Source: Microbotryum silenes-acaulis
Lineage: Eukaryota > Basidiomycota > Microbotryomycetes > Microbotryales > Microbotryaceae
Assembly: GCA_003665825.1 (NCBI GenBank)
Contig: QPFY01000001.1
Location: 613,001 to 677,000 of the forward strand
Length of the DNA stretch: 64,000 bases
Reading direction: 5' to 3'
Positions 37,142-52,582 of the stretch are shown here, piece after piece (within the stretch, counting starts at the first letter, position 1; every line of letters starts with the position of its first letter). The notes below the pieces were generated by a model that made no database searches, was not told the DNA's origin, and saw only the letters and a list, made by a program, of their open reading frames with translations. Position numbers and translations under genes: made by a program.

Positions 37142-37227
37142 TAGAGTTGATCGAATAGGTATGTTGAAATGATATTCATCACTCTTGGCTATAACTACAT
37201 CGCTGACGTAGTAGAGTTGATCGAATA
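36899..37227 (+). repeat. A7 3' LTR (329 bp)
   Basis: Same unit structure as the A1 3' LTR (two perfect 39-bp units plus the diverged one, spacer GGTATGTTGAAATGATATT), unlike the A7 5' LTR. Confidence 0.93.
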
Positions 37228-38972
37228 CCCCCGCTGAACAGCCCTCCGATGACGACTCCCCTGATGAGATCGATTTCCTCTCTCGCCACCACCGCGCCTT
37301 CATCGCCACAGACGACGACGACCCCACCCTCGACGCCATCGAGCCCGTCAAGTCGATTACTAGCGATCCTCAGACCTGGCGCGAAGCAATGTCCAGCGAC
37401 GAGCACGACATCTGGGCTCAGGCTGCCGCCGCCGAGTTCACCGCCATGCGCGACGACTTCAAGGTGTTCACCATCGAGCCTCGATCCTCCGTACCGCCGG
37501 GCGCCACTATCGTCACCTCCAAGTTCGTCTGGAAGACCAAACGCGACGCACGTGGCGAAGTCACGGGGCACAAGGCACGCCTTGTAGCGCAAGGTAACCG
37601 CCAACGCGACGGCATCGATTTCTCGGAGACTTTCGCACCCGTCGCCCGTTTCTCCTCCATTCGCTGCCTCCTTGCCCTCGCCGCTGCCAACGGTTACCAC
37701 GTTCATCAGGCCGACATCGACAAGGCTTACCTCCACGGCGAGCTCGATCACGATATCTGGATGACGACGCCACGAGGTTTCGACTTCCCGAGCGATAAGA
37801 TTCTCCGCCTGCGGCGCTCAATCTACGGTCTCAAGCAGGCCGGTCGCATCTGGAATCGCCACATTGACACATCACTCAGGAGTCTCGGGTACAAGGCAAC
37901 GGGCACTGATCACTGCATTTACTCTCACATTGATGATCAGCAACGGCCCCATTATATCGCCTTGTATGTCGACGATCTCCTCATTGTCAGCCCCGCCCTC
38001 GACGAGATCGAACGCGTCATCTCCGGCCTCGAACAGCGATACGGCATCAAACGACTCGGCCCCGCGGAATACATCCTTGGCATCCAAATCCGCCGCCTGG
38101 ACGACGGCTCCATTGCCCTATCCCAGGAACGCTACATCATGGACGTGCTCGCCCGGTTTCACTTCGACACCACGACACGCGGCGCTACGGTGCCAATGAC
38201 GCCCGGCCTCTCGCTCACGGCAGTTCCGGGTCAGGGAACGGAGCGCATTCGATCGTGGTACCTACAAGCCATTGGCTCCCTCCTGTACATTTCCCTTGGC
38301 ACTCGACCCGACATTGCCTTCGCCGTCTCGTACTTGTCCCGGTTCGCCAACAACCCTGGCCGCCGTCATTGGATTGCCGTCAAACACGTCCTTCGCTACC
38401 TTCGCGCCACGTACCGCGATGAGCTACTCTACGCCCGCGGTCCAGCCAAAGTTACGGGTGTGGTTGGTTATTCCGATGCGAACTGGGGTGCCTGCGTCGA
38501 CACGTCCATCTCCACAATGGGTTTCGTCTTTTACTTGGCTGGCTCCGCCGTCTCTTGGTCATCGAAGCGTCAGACTCGGGTGGCGGATTCCACCACTGAT
38601 GCCGAATACCTCGCCTTGTCGCACGCTGGTAAGGAGGCGATTTACCTTACGCAACTCCTCTCCGAGCTCCACGTTCGCCCGATCGATGCAGCTCACATCT
38701 TCACTGACAACGAGGCCGCGGCCGCCGTCGCTCACGACCCCGTTCGCACCTCCGGCACTCGACACATACGCCTCCGCGAGCATTTTGTCCGCGACATGGT
38801 CAACCGAGGCGATATCTCGCTCTCACACGTTGGCACAGCGAACATGGTTGCGGACCTATTCACCAAAGCGCTGGGTCCCAAGATTTTTGGTATACATTGC
38901 TATGCTCTAGGCCTCCGGACGCGGCACCCACGGCTCAAGTCTACCTCGCGTTCGCGTGGGGGGGGGGTGTGA
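37228..38972 (+). CDS. A8 RT-RNase H fragment
   Basis: Open frame from the acidic linker ([21 protein letters not shown]) through RT ([26 protein letters not shown]) and the whole RNase H to the polypurine tract. Here 10 G residues shift the frame, so it stops immediately at the LTR (38972) with no LTR-encoded tail. Small changes against A7 include YGIKRLG and TANMVADLF. Gag, protease and integrase are absent in the window; this is a truncated gene. Confidence 0.9.
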
Positions 38973-39213
38973 GGAATCCACTCTCCGCTCGGGTCAGGAC
39001 TTAGGCGCGCGGATCGAGCCGGGCGCATCGGCCCAGGACTTAGGCGCACGGAGCGAGCCCGGGACTTAGGCGCGCGGAGCGAGCCGGGCGCATCGGCTCA
39101 GCCCCGAGGCTCCCTGGCTGAGGACTTGGGGCGCGCGGCTCCCTTACTGTTAGCTTCCTATTCATCACTCTTGGCTATCACTACATCGCTGACGTAGTAG
39201 AGTTGATCGAATA
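38968..39213 (+). repeat. A8 3' LTR (246 bp)
   Basis: A LTR without the end duplication and with a degenerate set of GC-rich units. One change in the otherwise fixed end (GGCTATCACTAC). Confidence 0.92.
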
Positions 39214-40496
39214 GTGAGGACCACGAGACGGCGGCACCTGCGTAGATAAAGGTGTAACCCATGGTCGATTTTGACGATAGGACACACGCACCCCAGTTGC
39301 AGTCGGAGTAGCCAAGCAAGGGGGCCGGATCCCCGCGAGCGTAGCGTAGGCCGTGGGACAGAGTGCCAGCAAGGTAGCGGAAGGCGTGCTTGACAGCACC
39401 CCAGGCAGCAGCAGATGGCAACCGAGAGAAGCGAGCCAAGTAGCCGACGGTGTAGGCCAGGTCGGGGCGGGTACCGGTAGATGCGTACATGAGGGAGCCA
39501 ATTGCCTGCAGATACCGAGTGCGATCCGGGAACGGGGTGGGCTGGAGCTCGACTTCGAGGCGGAGATCGGCTTGCATGGGCGTGGCAACGGGATGGGCAT
39601 CGGACATACCAAAACGAGCGAGGACGTCCTTGAGGTATTGCTCCTGACTGAGGGAGATGGAGCCGTCGGCAGAACGCCAAATCTGGATACCAAGGACGTA
39701 TTCAGCCTCACCGAGTCGTTTGACACCATAGCGCTGCTCAAGGCCTTGGAGGGTACGCTCGATCTCTGGGAGAGAAGGGCTGATCATGAGCAAGTCGTCA
39801 ACATAGAGCGCGATGTAGTGGCGCTCATCCCCAGCAGTGCGGACATAGACGCAGTGGTCGGACTCGGTGGCGACGTAGCCAAGTGCCGACAATGCAGAGT
39901 CAATCTCGTCGTTCCAGATGCGACCGGCCTGGCGCAAGCCGTAGAGGGACCGGTGCAGCTGGAGGACCTTGCCTGGCATGTAAATCCCGTCGGGCACACG
40001 AATGTAAAGGGGCTTGTCCAGTTTGCCGTGGAGGTAGGCCTTGTCAATGTCAGCCTGGTGAACGTGGTACCCATGAGCGGCCGCAAGAGCCAGGAGTGCG
40101 CGGATGGAGGTGAACTTGGCGACAGGTGCCAAAGTCTCGTCGAAATCAATGCCGGATCGCTGGGAGTCGCCGCGGGCAACAAGGCGGCCCTTGTAAGACT
40201 TGATTTGGCCGTGTTGGTCGCGTTTCGTGCGGAAGACAAAGCGCGAGCCAAGGACCTTGGAGTCTGCAGGCACAAGGGACTCGTCAATAGGCGTGAAGGC
40301 GGAAAAATCACGGAAGAGCGAGTCGAATTCATCCCGGGCAGCGAGACGCCACTCGTCCGCTTGCGGAGTTGCCATCGCGGCGCGCCAGTGGGGAGGGTCC
40401 CGTGCGGGTGCGATCAGTTCCATCAGGTCAGCGGGCGAGGTCTCGAGCAGAGCGGCGGCGCCAGAGGCGAGGTAGGCAACGGCCGGAGGCGAGTGG
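39214..40496 (-). pseudogene. B4 RT and partial RNase H
   Basis: Open frame from AYLASGAAALLE through the RT N-terminus (SRFVFRTKRDQHGQIKSYKG), [27 protein letters not shown] and [10 protein letters not shown] to RNase H (GYSDCNWGAC, GAAVSWSS), where A8 interrupts. The Gln in YGLRQAGRIW identifies the ancestral residue that is a stop in B2. No nonsense codon lies in this segment. It is separated from the rest of pol by E2, C3 and two solo LTRs. Confidence 0.9.
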
Positions 40497-40756
40497 TATG
40501 AGACGATCACCACTACTGTCAGGAGAGGTTGAGTGTTGAACAGAAGTGATGAGAAGGAAACTAAGAAACAGAAAGAGGAGCCGCGCTGGGATAGGCCCAG
40601 GCGCGTGGCAATGAACGTCCCTAATTCAGCCGCGGGCGAAATCGCCGGCGGGCTGAGGCAGTCGCGCGCGTCTAAGTCCCCACCGCCGGGGGGCGGGCTA
40701 GCGGGCGCGCGCAACGACCGAGGCGCCCCTGTCGAGCTGAGAGTGGACTCTTCACA
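40497..40756 (-). repeat. Solo C LTR (260 bp) with TSD
   Basis: A complete C LTR on the minus strand, flanked by agtgg on both sides (40492-40496 and 40757-40761) inside B4. No internal element sequence remains. This is the expected product of LTR-LTR recombination in one element. Confidence 0.95.
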
Positions 40757-40869
40757 AGTGGAGCGCGTCATCCACGTCGTCGGGGAACTCCTGCGCAAGG
40801 CAGAGCGAGGCAACATTGCCCGGGCGTGGCAAGAGGTCGATGGGGTCTGGGGACTCGGATCGAGTGGGT
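40757..40869 (-). pseudogene. B4 linker fragment between solo C LTR and E2
   Basis: A 113-bp piece corresponding to the B2 region around PDPIDLLPRSGDV and QEFPDDVD, read on the minus strand. It is bounded by the agtgg and tgggt target copies. Confidence 0.85.
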
Positions 40870-41097
40870 TGTTAAGTCGTATGTCTCGAGAGTGGACTGG
40901 ATCGGCAACCAGTAAGTACACGAGACACAGTACGAGTTGTGGGAAGTATATTGGAGCGTTAGGGGAAAGACTAAGGAGGCTCGCGGTGCAAGTGCGCGAA
41001 ATATCTGTAAGTCCAAAAGGGGTCCGAGCGGCGCGCGGCTGGCTAGGCTGGGCGCGGGTTGGAGATCGACCTAAGCAAGAGTGTATGGAATTCAACA
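40870..41097 (-). repeat. E2 3' LTR (228 bp)
   Basis: Minus-strand E LTR with TGTTG/AACA ends, adjoining the C-rich complement of the polypurine tract. Confidence 0.93.
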
Positions 41098-41119
41098 CCC
41101 CCCCTCGCTCGAAGCTTAC

Positions 41120-44100
41120 TTAGCCTCTAAGACCCAGGTTGTCACGATGAACCTTGAACACCAAGGGTCCAAGTGCCTTGGTGAAGATGTCGGCGACCAT
41201 GGTTTTTGTGTCCACATAGTCGACTTGAATGGTGCCCAGCCTGACCTGGTCGTGTACAAAGTGCTCACGAATGCGAATGTGACAGGACCGGTGGTGAAGG
41301 GTGGGGTTCTTGGCGAGAGCAATGGCGCCTTGATTGTCACCATACAGTTGGACAGGGGCTCGTGTGTCGACGCCCAGCTCCATAGCAGTTCTTGGAGGTG
41401 GCCGGCTTCCTTTGAGGCATGTGAGAGGGCGAGGTACTCGGCGTCTGTGGTGGAGTCGGCCACACGGTTTTGCACTTTGGAGGACCAGGAGATGACAGAT
41501 CCAGCCAGGTGGAAGCTGTACCCCATGGTTGACCGTGATGTTGTGGTGCAGGTTCCCCAGTCTGCGTCAGAGTAACCGGTGAAGCCGGAGAACTTGCCTT
41601 GTTCAGAGCTGTAGTGCAGTCCCAGACGTGCGGTTCCACGTAAGTACCGGAAGACAGTCTTGATGGCCGTCCAGTGTTCAGGTGTGGGACTGGCAGAGAA
41701 GCGTGCAAGGTATCCAACGGCGTAGGAGATGTCTGGGCGAGTACCAGTGGCGGCGTAGAGGAGGCACCCAATGGCCTGCATGTAGCGCGTCTGAGCGATC
41801 TTTGACGGTTCCGCGAGCGAATGCTCGAGCTGGCGGTTTGGGGCCATGGGCGTGGAGGCGGGGCTGCTGTCTGACATGCCAAATCTGCGGAGGATACTTG
41901 TGATGTACGCCTCCTGCGACAGGATGATGGACTTGTCGGCCTGTCGTTTGATCTGGATCCCCAAGATGTATTGGGCTGGGCCAAGTCGCTTGATGCCGTA
42001 TTTTTGCTCCAGGCCGTTGAGGATGCGCTCGATCTCGTCCTCCGAAGGGCTGACCATCAGCAAGTCATCGACGTAGAGGGCGATGTAGTGGTAGTGGTCG
42101 CCGTCGCGTCGTACATATACGCAATGATCCTTGGCTGTGGCGCGGTAGTTGAGGCTTTTTAGCGTCAAGTCAATGTGCTCGTTCCAGATTCGGCCGGCCT
42201 GCTTGAGGCCATAGATCGATCGATGGAGTTTGAGGACTTTACCGGGCATGTCAACACCTTGTGGGACGCGCATGTAGAGGTCTTCCTTCAGTTCGCCGTG
42301 GAGGTATGCCTTGTCAACGTCAGCCTGATAGACGTGGAGGTTCTTGGCGGCGGCCAGGGCGATGAGAGCCCGGATTGAGGTGAACTTGGCAACAGGAGCA
42401 AACGTCTCATCGTAATCGATACCTGGGCGCTGGGAAAACCCCTGTGCAACGAGCCGGCCCTTGTGCGAAGTAATCTTGCCAAGTTGGTCGCGTTTGGTGC
42501 GGAAGATGAACCTGGATCCAAGGACTTTGGCACCGGGGGGCAGTGAGGAGGAGTCGACCGGGGTGAAGCATTTGTACTCGGTGGCAAGGGAGTGAAACTC
42601 ATCGGCTGCTGCTTGCCTCCAGATCTCCTCTTTACCTGACTTGACCGCCTGCGACCAATTTTGGGGGTCCTCGATTGGCCCTTCGAGTTCGACGACCGAT
42701 GAACCAGCAGTGGTGGCGGCGAAGGCAGCGGCGCGAGACAGGCATGACTTGGGTCGGCTGAGTCGTCGGTCACGTCCGACGCAGGAGGTGATGGCGAGAA
42801 CTGAGCCCTGGACATGTCGGACGGTGTGTCAAAACCATCGTCGGACATGTTGATTGTTGCGTTGTCACTTGTGTCGGTCTCAAGCGCGGCAAATCGATTT
42901 TCGTGCACGACGGGCGGGAGGGACGGAGGTGGTGCAGCGCGGGAGCCATGGGCAGCGTCAACAAAGGTCCAGTCGCCAGTGGTGGACGTCATGGGAGGTT
43001 TCGGTTGGTTGATCGGGGCATCTCGAGCGGGGAAGACTTTCTCATCGAATAGGACGTCGCGGCTCTGGAAGAACGAAGTTGTGGCCGAGTCGTACAGTGT
43101 CCAGGCCTTGGATTTGTTATCGATGCCAACGAAGATGAATGGTTTGGCCTTGGGGTCGAGTTTTGCCCGCTTGTGCTGAGGGGTGGTGTGCCAGGCGCGG
43201 CAGCCGAATACCCTCAGGTTTACCGTGCTGGGAGGTTTGCCATACCAGACAGCGTCCGGGATCTTGTGGTCGATGGCGCTGTGCGGGCTGAGGTTCTTGG
43301 TGTCAACAACGTACCGGAGGGCCTCTCGCCAGAGTGTTGTGGGCAGTCCCGAGTGCTGGAGCAGGGCGATCGTCCCCTCGACGATCGTGCGGTTTGTCCT
43401 TTCGGCCCGGCCGTTCTGCTCCGGGGTGTACGGGATTGTGAGTTGCCTGGTAATGCCGTGGTGAGAGCAGTACTCAATGAAGGCTTTAGACGTGTATTCG
43501 CCGCCATTGTCCGTTCGTAATGTGCGGAGCTTGAGGCCTGTTGAGCGTTCGATCATGGTGTGCCAACGCTGGAAGGTGTCGAAGACTTGACTCTTGTTTC
43601 TCAGCGCGCTGACCCACGTCTTTCGGGAGAAATCGTCGATGAAGGTGACAACATATCGTTCCCCGTCGGTGGCTGGTTCGGGCAGAGTGAGGACATCGGA
43701 GTGGACCAGTTCGAGTGGTTTCGAAGCGCGAGAGTCCGATGTTGGGAAAGGTGTCCTGGTTGCCTTTGCCGCTTTGCAGGTGTCGCAGGAGAAGGCCTTG
43801 CATTCGGCCGCCGAGTACGTCCATGTTTGACCTTGTAGTTGACCCGACGAGACTGCCCTTCGCAGGTTGGGGAGGGACAGGTGGCCGAATTGTTGATGCA
43901 GAGTCAGGAGAGGGATGGCGGCTGCTGCAACCGGTGACGGTGTGCAGCGGATTGGGGTGGCGTCCAGTGTCGACAATTGGTTCGCAATGAGGGATGCGAC
44001 GCCTATGAGGTGACCTTGTGACCGGAGTTCAATGGTCTTGCCAAAGTGGGTGTAAATGCGCTCGCGGCGCAGCTGCATGACCGAGATCAGGTTGGCCGGA

Positions 44101-44534
44101 AGGTCGGGAACGTAGTAGACGTTGCAGAGCTTGATCGTTCGTTGTTTCGACGTTCGTATCGTGATCGAGCCGGTTCCTTGTGCCATCAGTGATCCACCAG
44201 CGCCATCAACAGCGATGTGCGACCGTGTGTGCCAGACGTCGAAGAGAGACGCGTCCTTGACCATGTGGTGGGAGGCGCCCGAGTCGAGTACAAGAGTGTC
44301 GTTGGGAAGGTGAAGCTCCCGGTTCGAGTTCAGACGACCTAGGAGTGCGACGACGTTCACGCTGGGCCGAACTGTCACGCTCACAGTTGGGTCCAGGTGC
44401 GACGTGTCAAGTTGCGTCATGATGCGGTAACGGCCGATTGCGTGGGCGAGGGCGGTCGTAACAGTGTGGTACAGGGCAATGATGATGACGAAGACGATCA
44501 TGACGGTCGCAAGTGACGATGGTGGTGGTGGCAT
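41120..44534 (-). pseudogene. E2 pol: protease, integrase, RT, RNase H with two frameshifts and no gag
   Basis: From ATG 44534 the frame begins MPPPPSSLAT and a hydrophobic stretch (VMIVFVIIIALY). By about residue 85 it reaches the protease LVLDSGASHHMVKD. The HHCC region (LHQQFGHL...CDTC) and integrase ([22 protein letters not shown]) follow in the same frame. Near 42745 the frame shifts, just before the RT domain; RT then reads on with [16 protein letters not shown] and YVDDLLMVSP. A second shift near 41386 precedes the last RNase H part (YGDNQGAIALAKN), ending at 41120. The missing gag and two shifts make this copy inactive. The hydrophobic start may be an out-of-frame remnant of gag. Confidence 0.88.
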
Positions 44535-44547
44535 CGTGGAGCAGCTT

Positions 44548-44565
44548 TAGCTCGGGCTCATAACC
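44548..44565 (-). promoter_or_regulatory. E2 primer-binding site, initiator-Met type
   Basis: Minus strand GGTTATGAGCCCGAGCTA next to the 5' LTR. The complement contains loop CTCATAA. The ATG in the site opens only four codons (MSPS, then stop), unlike F and G. Confidence 0.75.
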
Positions 44566-44794
44566 TGTTAAGTCGTATGTCTCGAGAGTGGACTGGATCG
44601 GCAACCAGTAAGTACACGAGACACAGTACGAGTTGTGGGAAGTATATTGGAGCGTTAGGGGAAAGACTATAAGAGGCGCGCAGTGCGAGTGCGCGAAATA
44701 TCTGTAAGTCCAAAAGGGGTCCGAGCGACGCGCGGCTGGCTAGGCTGGGCGCGGGTTGGAGATCGACCTAAGCAAGAGTGTATGGAATTCAACA
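44566..44794 (-). repeat. E2 5' LTR (229 bp)
   Basis: Minus-strand E LTR, followed by target copy tgggt. It differs from the 3' LTR around the GAAAGACTA(TAAG) region and at several single bases. Confidence 0.93.
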
Positions 44795-45840
44795 TGGGTG
44801 AGGGTGGCGCGGGCAACAGGCGCGAAGCCACCGGTCGCGGTGATGGACAAGGCGTGGAGATGGCCGAGTCGGAGCTGCCTTGGTCAGAGGCGCGGGATGC
44901 TGGTGAGTCCTGGTCAGGGCGGTCACCGGCATGGTCTAGGGGGGAGCCTTGGTCAGGGGCGGCGGGCGCGTGTGAGTCCTGGTCAGGGACGTCACGGGCC
45001 GGGGAAGGACGGCACAGGCCTTGGTCGGGGGCAGTGGGCACAGGTCCAGGGAGCTCAGCGCGAGGCGCCGGGGAGCAAAGGCTCAGAGTGGTCCACCTGG
45101 TCAGGGTGAGGGTAGACTACCACAGGGAGTGGAGTGGGGCCAGTGCGAGTGTCGGCAACGGGCTGGAGGGCCGGGAACTCGGATTCACGAAAGACGACAT
45201 TTCGGCTGAGAAGGATTCTGCGCGTAGCCAGGTCAAAGAGGCGGTAAGCCTTGGCGTGGTCATCAAGGCCGACAAACAAGAGAGGCACGGCCTTTGGGTC
45301 GAGAGCGGTACACTTTACCGAGGGAAGGCAGTGCCAAGCGCGGCAGCCAAAGGCGCGCAGTGAGGAGACGTCCGGCGCAACACCATGCCAGCGAGTGTCG
45401 GGGATTTCGCCGTGAATACCCGCATGGGGCATTAAGTTTTTGCAGTGCACAAAGTACTTTGCGGCCTTGGCCCAGAGGCGTGTATCGGCGCCAGCCGAAT
45501 AGAGCAATGCAAGGATACCCTCCTTGATGGTGCGATTGGTGCGCTCGACGCGTCTGTTTTGTTGAGGCGTGTAAGGAATTGTGAGTTCACGACGGATGCC
45601 CTTGCTCAAGCAGAAATCGACAAAACTACGCAGGGTGAACTCCCCGCCGTTGTCCGAGCGAATGGTTTTCACCCAATCACCCGTGGCGTTCTCGACTTTG
45701 AGGATCCAGTCGCGGAGGCGATAGAAGACGTCGCTCTTGTGAGTGAGAAGGATACACCAGTGTTTGCGAGAGTAGTCGTCGACGATCACAAGCATGTAAC
45801 GATGTCCGCCAAAACTGGGCCGAGGCATTTGAGCAACATC
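44795..45840 (-). pseudogene. B4 integrase fragment with a deletion frameshift
   Basis: Minus strand from DVAQMPRPSFGG through VIVDDYSRKH, RSDNGGEF and NRRVERTN to the integrase C-terminus. The usual NGR before the catalytic Glu reads NRR. Shortly after SEPLL an 18-bp-scale deletion relative to B2 shifts the frame and ends it at 45055. The remaining linker to 44795 is in another frame. The piece lies between C3 and E2. Confidence 0.87.
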
Positions 45841-50416
<4,576 letters not shown>

Positions 50417-51031
50417 ACATCGACATGAATGAGGTCCAGGCGGCCAGAAGAAATGGACTTGGAACGCGCGAAGGGTAGGGCGTGCGCTTTTGAAGCGAGG
50501 CAAGCATTGCAATCGAAGGCCCTGAACTCCTCTTCCGAATATACCCAGTCGACCCCAGTGACCAAGCTTTTCTGCACGATGTTCTTGATTTGCGCAATGG
50601 GTAAATGCGCAAGACGGTGGTGCAGAGTCAGCAAGGACACTTTGGCAGGAGCGGCAAGGAGGGCATTTGGCATAGAGGGTGTAGATTCGAGGTCCAGGGC
50701 GTACAGGTCGTTGGCAACAGCTTGAGCGGTAGCGACGATGGTCCCAGAGGAGTTGCTGATATCAGCGCGACCGGAGCCGAAGGAGACGCGGAAACCGAGT
50801 CGATCCAACCGGCGGACGGACAGCAAGTTGCACGGCAGAGACGGCACCAAGAGTACATCGGTAGCAATGACAGGACCGCTCGGAGTCGAGATGCGAACGG
50901 AGCCGCAGCCGGTGGAAGGGAGGGAACCGGCGAAGCCAGCTACGTGGGGTCCGTCGAACGAGCGCAGCGTCGAGAAGATTGTGGTGTTGTTGGCCATGTG
51001 ACGATTTGCGCCAGAGTCGAGGAGCCATGAT
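50417..51031 (-). pseudogene. B4 protease tail, GAG-pre-integrase and integrase start
   Basis: Minus strand from MANNTTIFSTLRSF (just after the protease Asp) through SLPCNLLSVRRLDRL and the zinc region (LHHRLAHLP...CNACLASKAH) to LDLIHVDV, where C3 interrupts. The frame is open. The solo A LTR separates it from gag. Confidence 0.88.
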
Positions 51032-51216
51032 TATTCGATCAACTCTACTACGTCAGCGATGTAGTTATAGCCAAGAGTGATGAATAGGAAGCTAACAGTA
51101 AGGGAGCCGCGCGCCTAAGTCCCAGGCTCGCTCCGCGCATCTAAGTCCTGAGCCGATGCGCCCGGCTCGCTCCGCGCGCCTAAGTCCTGACCCGAGCGGA
51201 GAGTGGATTCCTCACA
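51032..51216 (-). repeat. Solo A LTR (185 bp) with TSD
   Basis: Short minus-strand A LTR without the end duplication, flanked by atgat on both sides (51027-51031 and 51217-51221) inside B4. Confidence 0.95.
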
Positions 51217-51610
51217 ATGATGACTTGCTAAACGGCGACGGAGCCGCAAGGAGGCAAGCTGTGGAAGTCACAGGCTCGGGGGTGTTGACGATGGCTGGGG
51301 AAGCGGCGGGCTGGGTGGTACCACAAGTGTTGCGAGCGTTGGCGGCCTTGCGGGCGCGGTAGTCGGCGGCCCAGGCAGTGTCGGGGCAGGTGTTGAGCCA
51401 GTGCATCTTGCCGCACGACGGGTTCGGGCACGGCCAGTGGGGGGCACAGGGCTCGGGGGTGGTGGCCGAAGCTGAGGGTGTGTTGACGGACCGTGCTTCG
51501 ATGTCGCGGTAAAGAGGTGGGAAGCTATCAGTCGATGGGGGCAACGTGGTGTGGGTAGGTGTGGGCTTGGGGAGCTTGGCTCCGAGCGTGGGGGCGTCGG
51601 TGGCGGACAT
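51217..51610 (-). pseudogene. B4 gag remnant lacking the capsid region
   Basis: Start ATG at 51610 (MSATDAPTLGAKL). After about 20 residues the sequence jumps to a segment equivalent to the region just before the zinc knuckle of B1 (LPPSTDSFPPLYRDIEARS against LPPAADILDRIYREIKARP). About 200-250 residues of capsid are therefore deleted. The knuckle CPNPSCGKMHWLNTC (C-x4-C-x3-H-x4-C) and the sequence up to the protease remain. The copy could not form particles. Confidence 0.85.
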
Positions 51611-51673
51611 GCTGGGCGCGAGAGTGCAGAGGACGCGTGCGAAGGGCGGACACAAAGGTGGCCGCGCTGGTAG

Positions 51674-51691
51674 CGTGTTGGGCTTATAACC
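51674..51691 (-). promoter_or_regulatory. B4 primer-binding site, Ile(UAU)-like
   Basis: Minus strand GGTTATAAGCCCAACACG adjoining the 5' LTR, as in B1. Confidence 0.6.
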
Positions 51692-52490
<799 letters not shown>

Positions 52491-52508
52491 GGTTATAAGC
52501 CCACGAGC
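52491..52508 (+). promoter_or_regulatory. A9 primer-binding site, Ile(UAU)-like
   Basis: GGTTATAAGCCCACGAGC, as in A7. Confidence 0.65.
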
Positions 52509-52582
52509 TACCAGCCCCGCCGCTTGCATTTTCCCTCGAGCCCAGCCACTCGAGCCGCCCCAGCCCATCGCACCATCGCAGC

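Larger units (their letters stand above)
31983..37227 (+). mobile_element. Copia element A7, full length with mismatched flanks
   Basis: 5' LTR, PBS, intact gag-pol, polypurine tract and 3' LTR are all present. However, the flanks differ: agatc (in H) on the left, ccccc (in A8) on the right. The LTRs are of different subtypes (290 bp with CTCCACTCGG against 329 bp with CTCCGCTCGG). It is therefore probably the product of recombination between two A elements rather than one clean insertion. Confidence 0.92.
37228..39213 (+). mobile_element. Copia element A8, right part
   Basis: Family A resumes in the linker upstream of RT, directly after the A7 3' LTR, and runs to its own 3' LTR. It is inserted in B4 RNase H (right flank gtgag). 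Confidence 0.9.
40870..44794 (-). mobile_element. Complete pol-only copia element E2 (3925 bp)
   Basis: The TSD TGGGT is exact (40865-40869 and 44795-44799). LTRs are 228 and 229 bp (TGTTGAATTCC...TTAACA) and differ at several positions, so it is older than F and G. The interior starts with a CAU-type PBS and goes almost directly to protease; there is no gag capsid or CCHC knuckle. The polypurine tract (TTCGAGCGAGGGGGGG) is nearly the same as in F and G (TTCGAACGAGGGGGGG). Confidence 0.94.

Noticed and set aside
42700..42780. Frame change in E2 pol as programmed frameshifting
   Set aside because: It lies between integrase and RT with no slippery heptamer recognised, families A and B have no shift here, and a second shift occurs in RNase H. 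Decay is the simpler reading.
44460..44534. Hydrophobic N-terminus of E2 pol (VMIVFVIIIALY) as a genuine membrane anchor
   Set aside because: The element has lost gag just here, so the segment may be an out-of-frame remnant; no other copy is available to show it is conserved.
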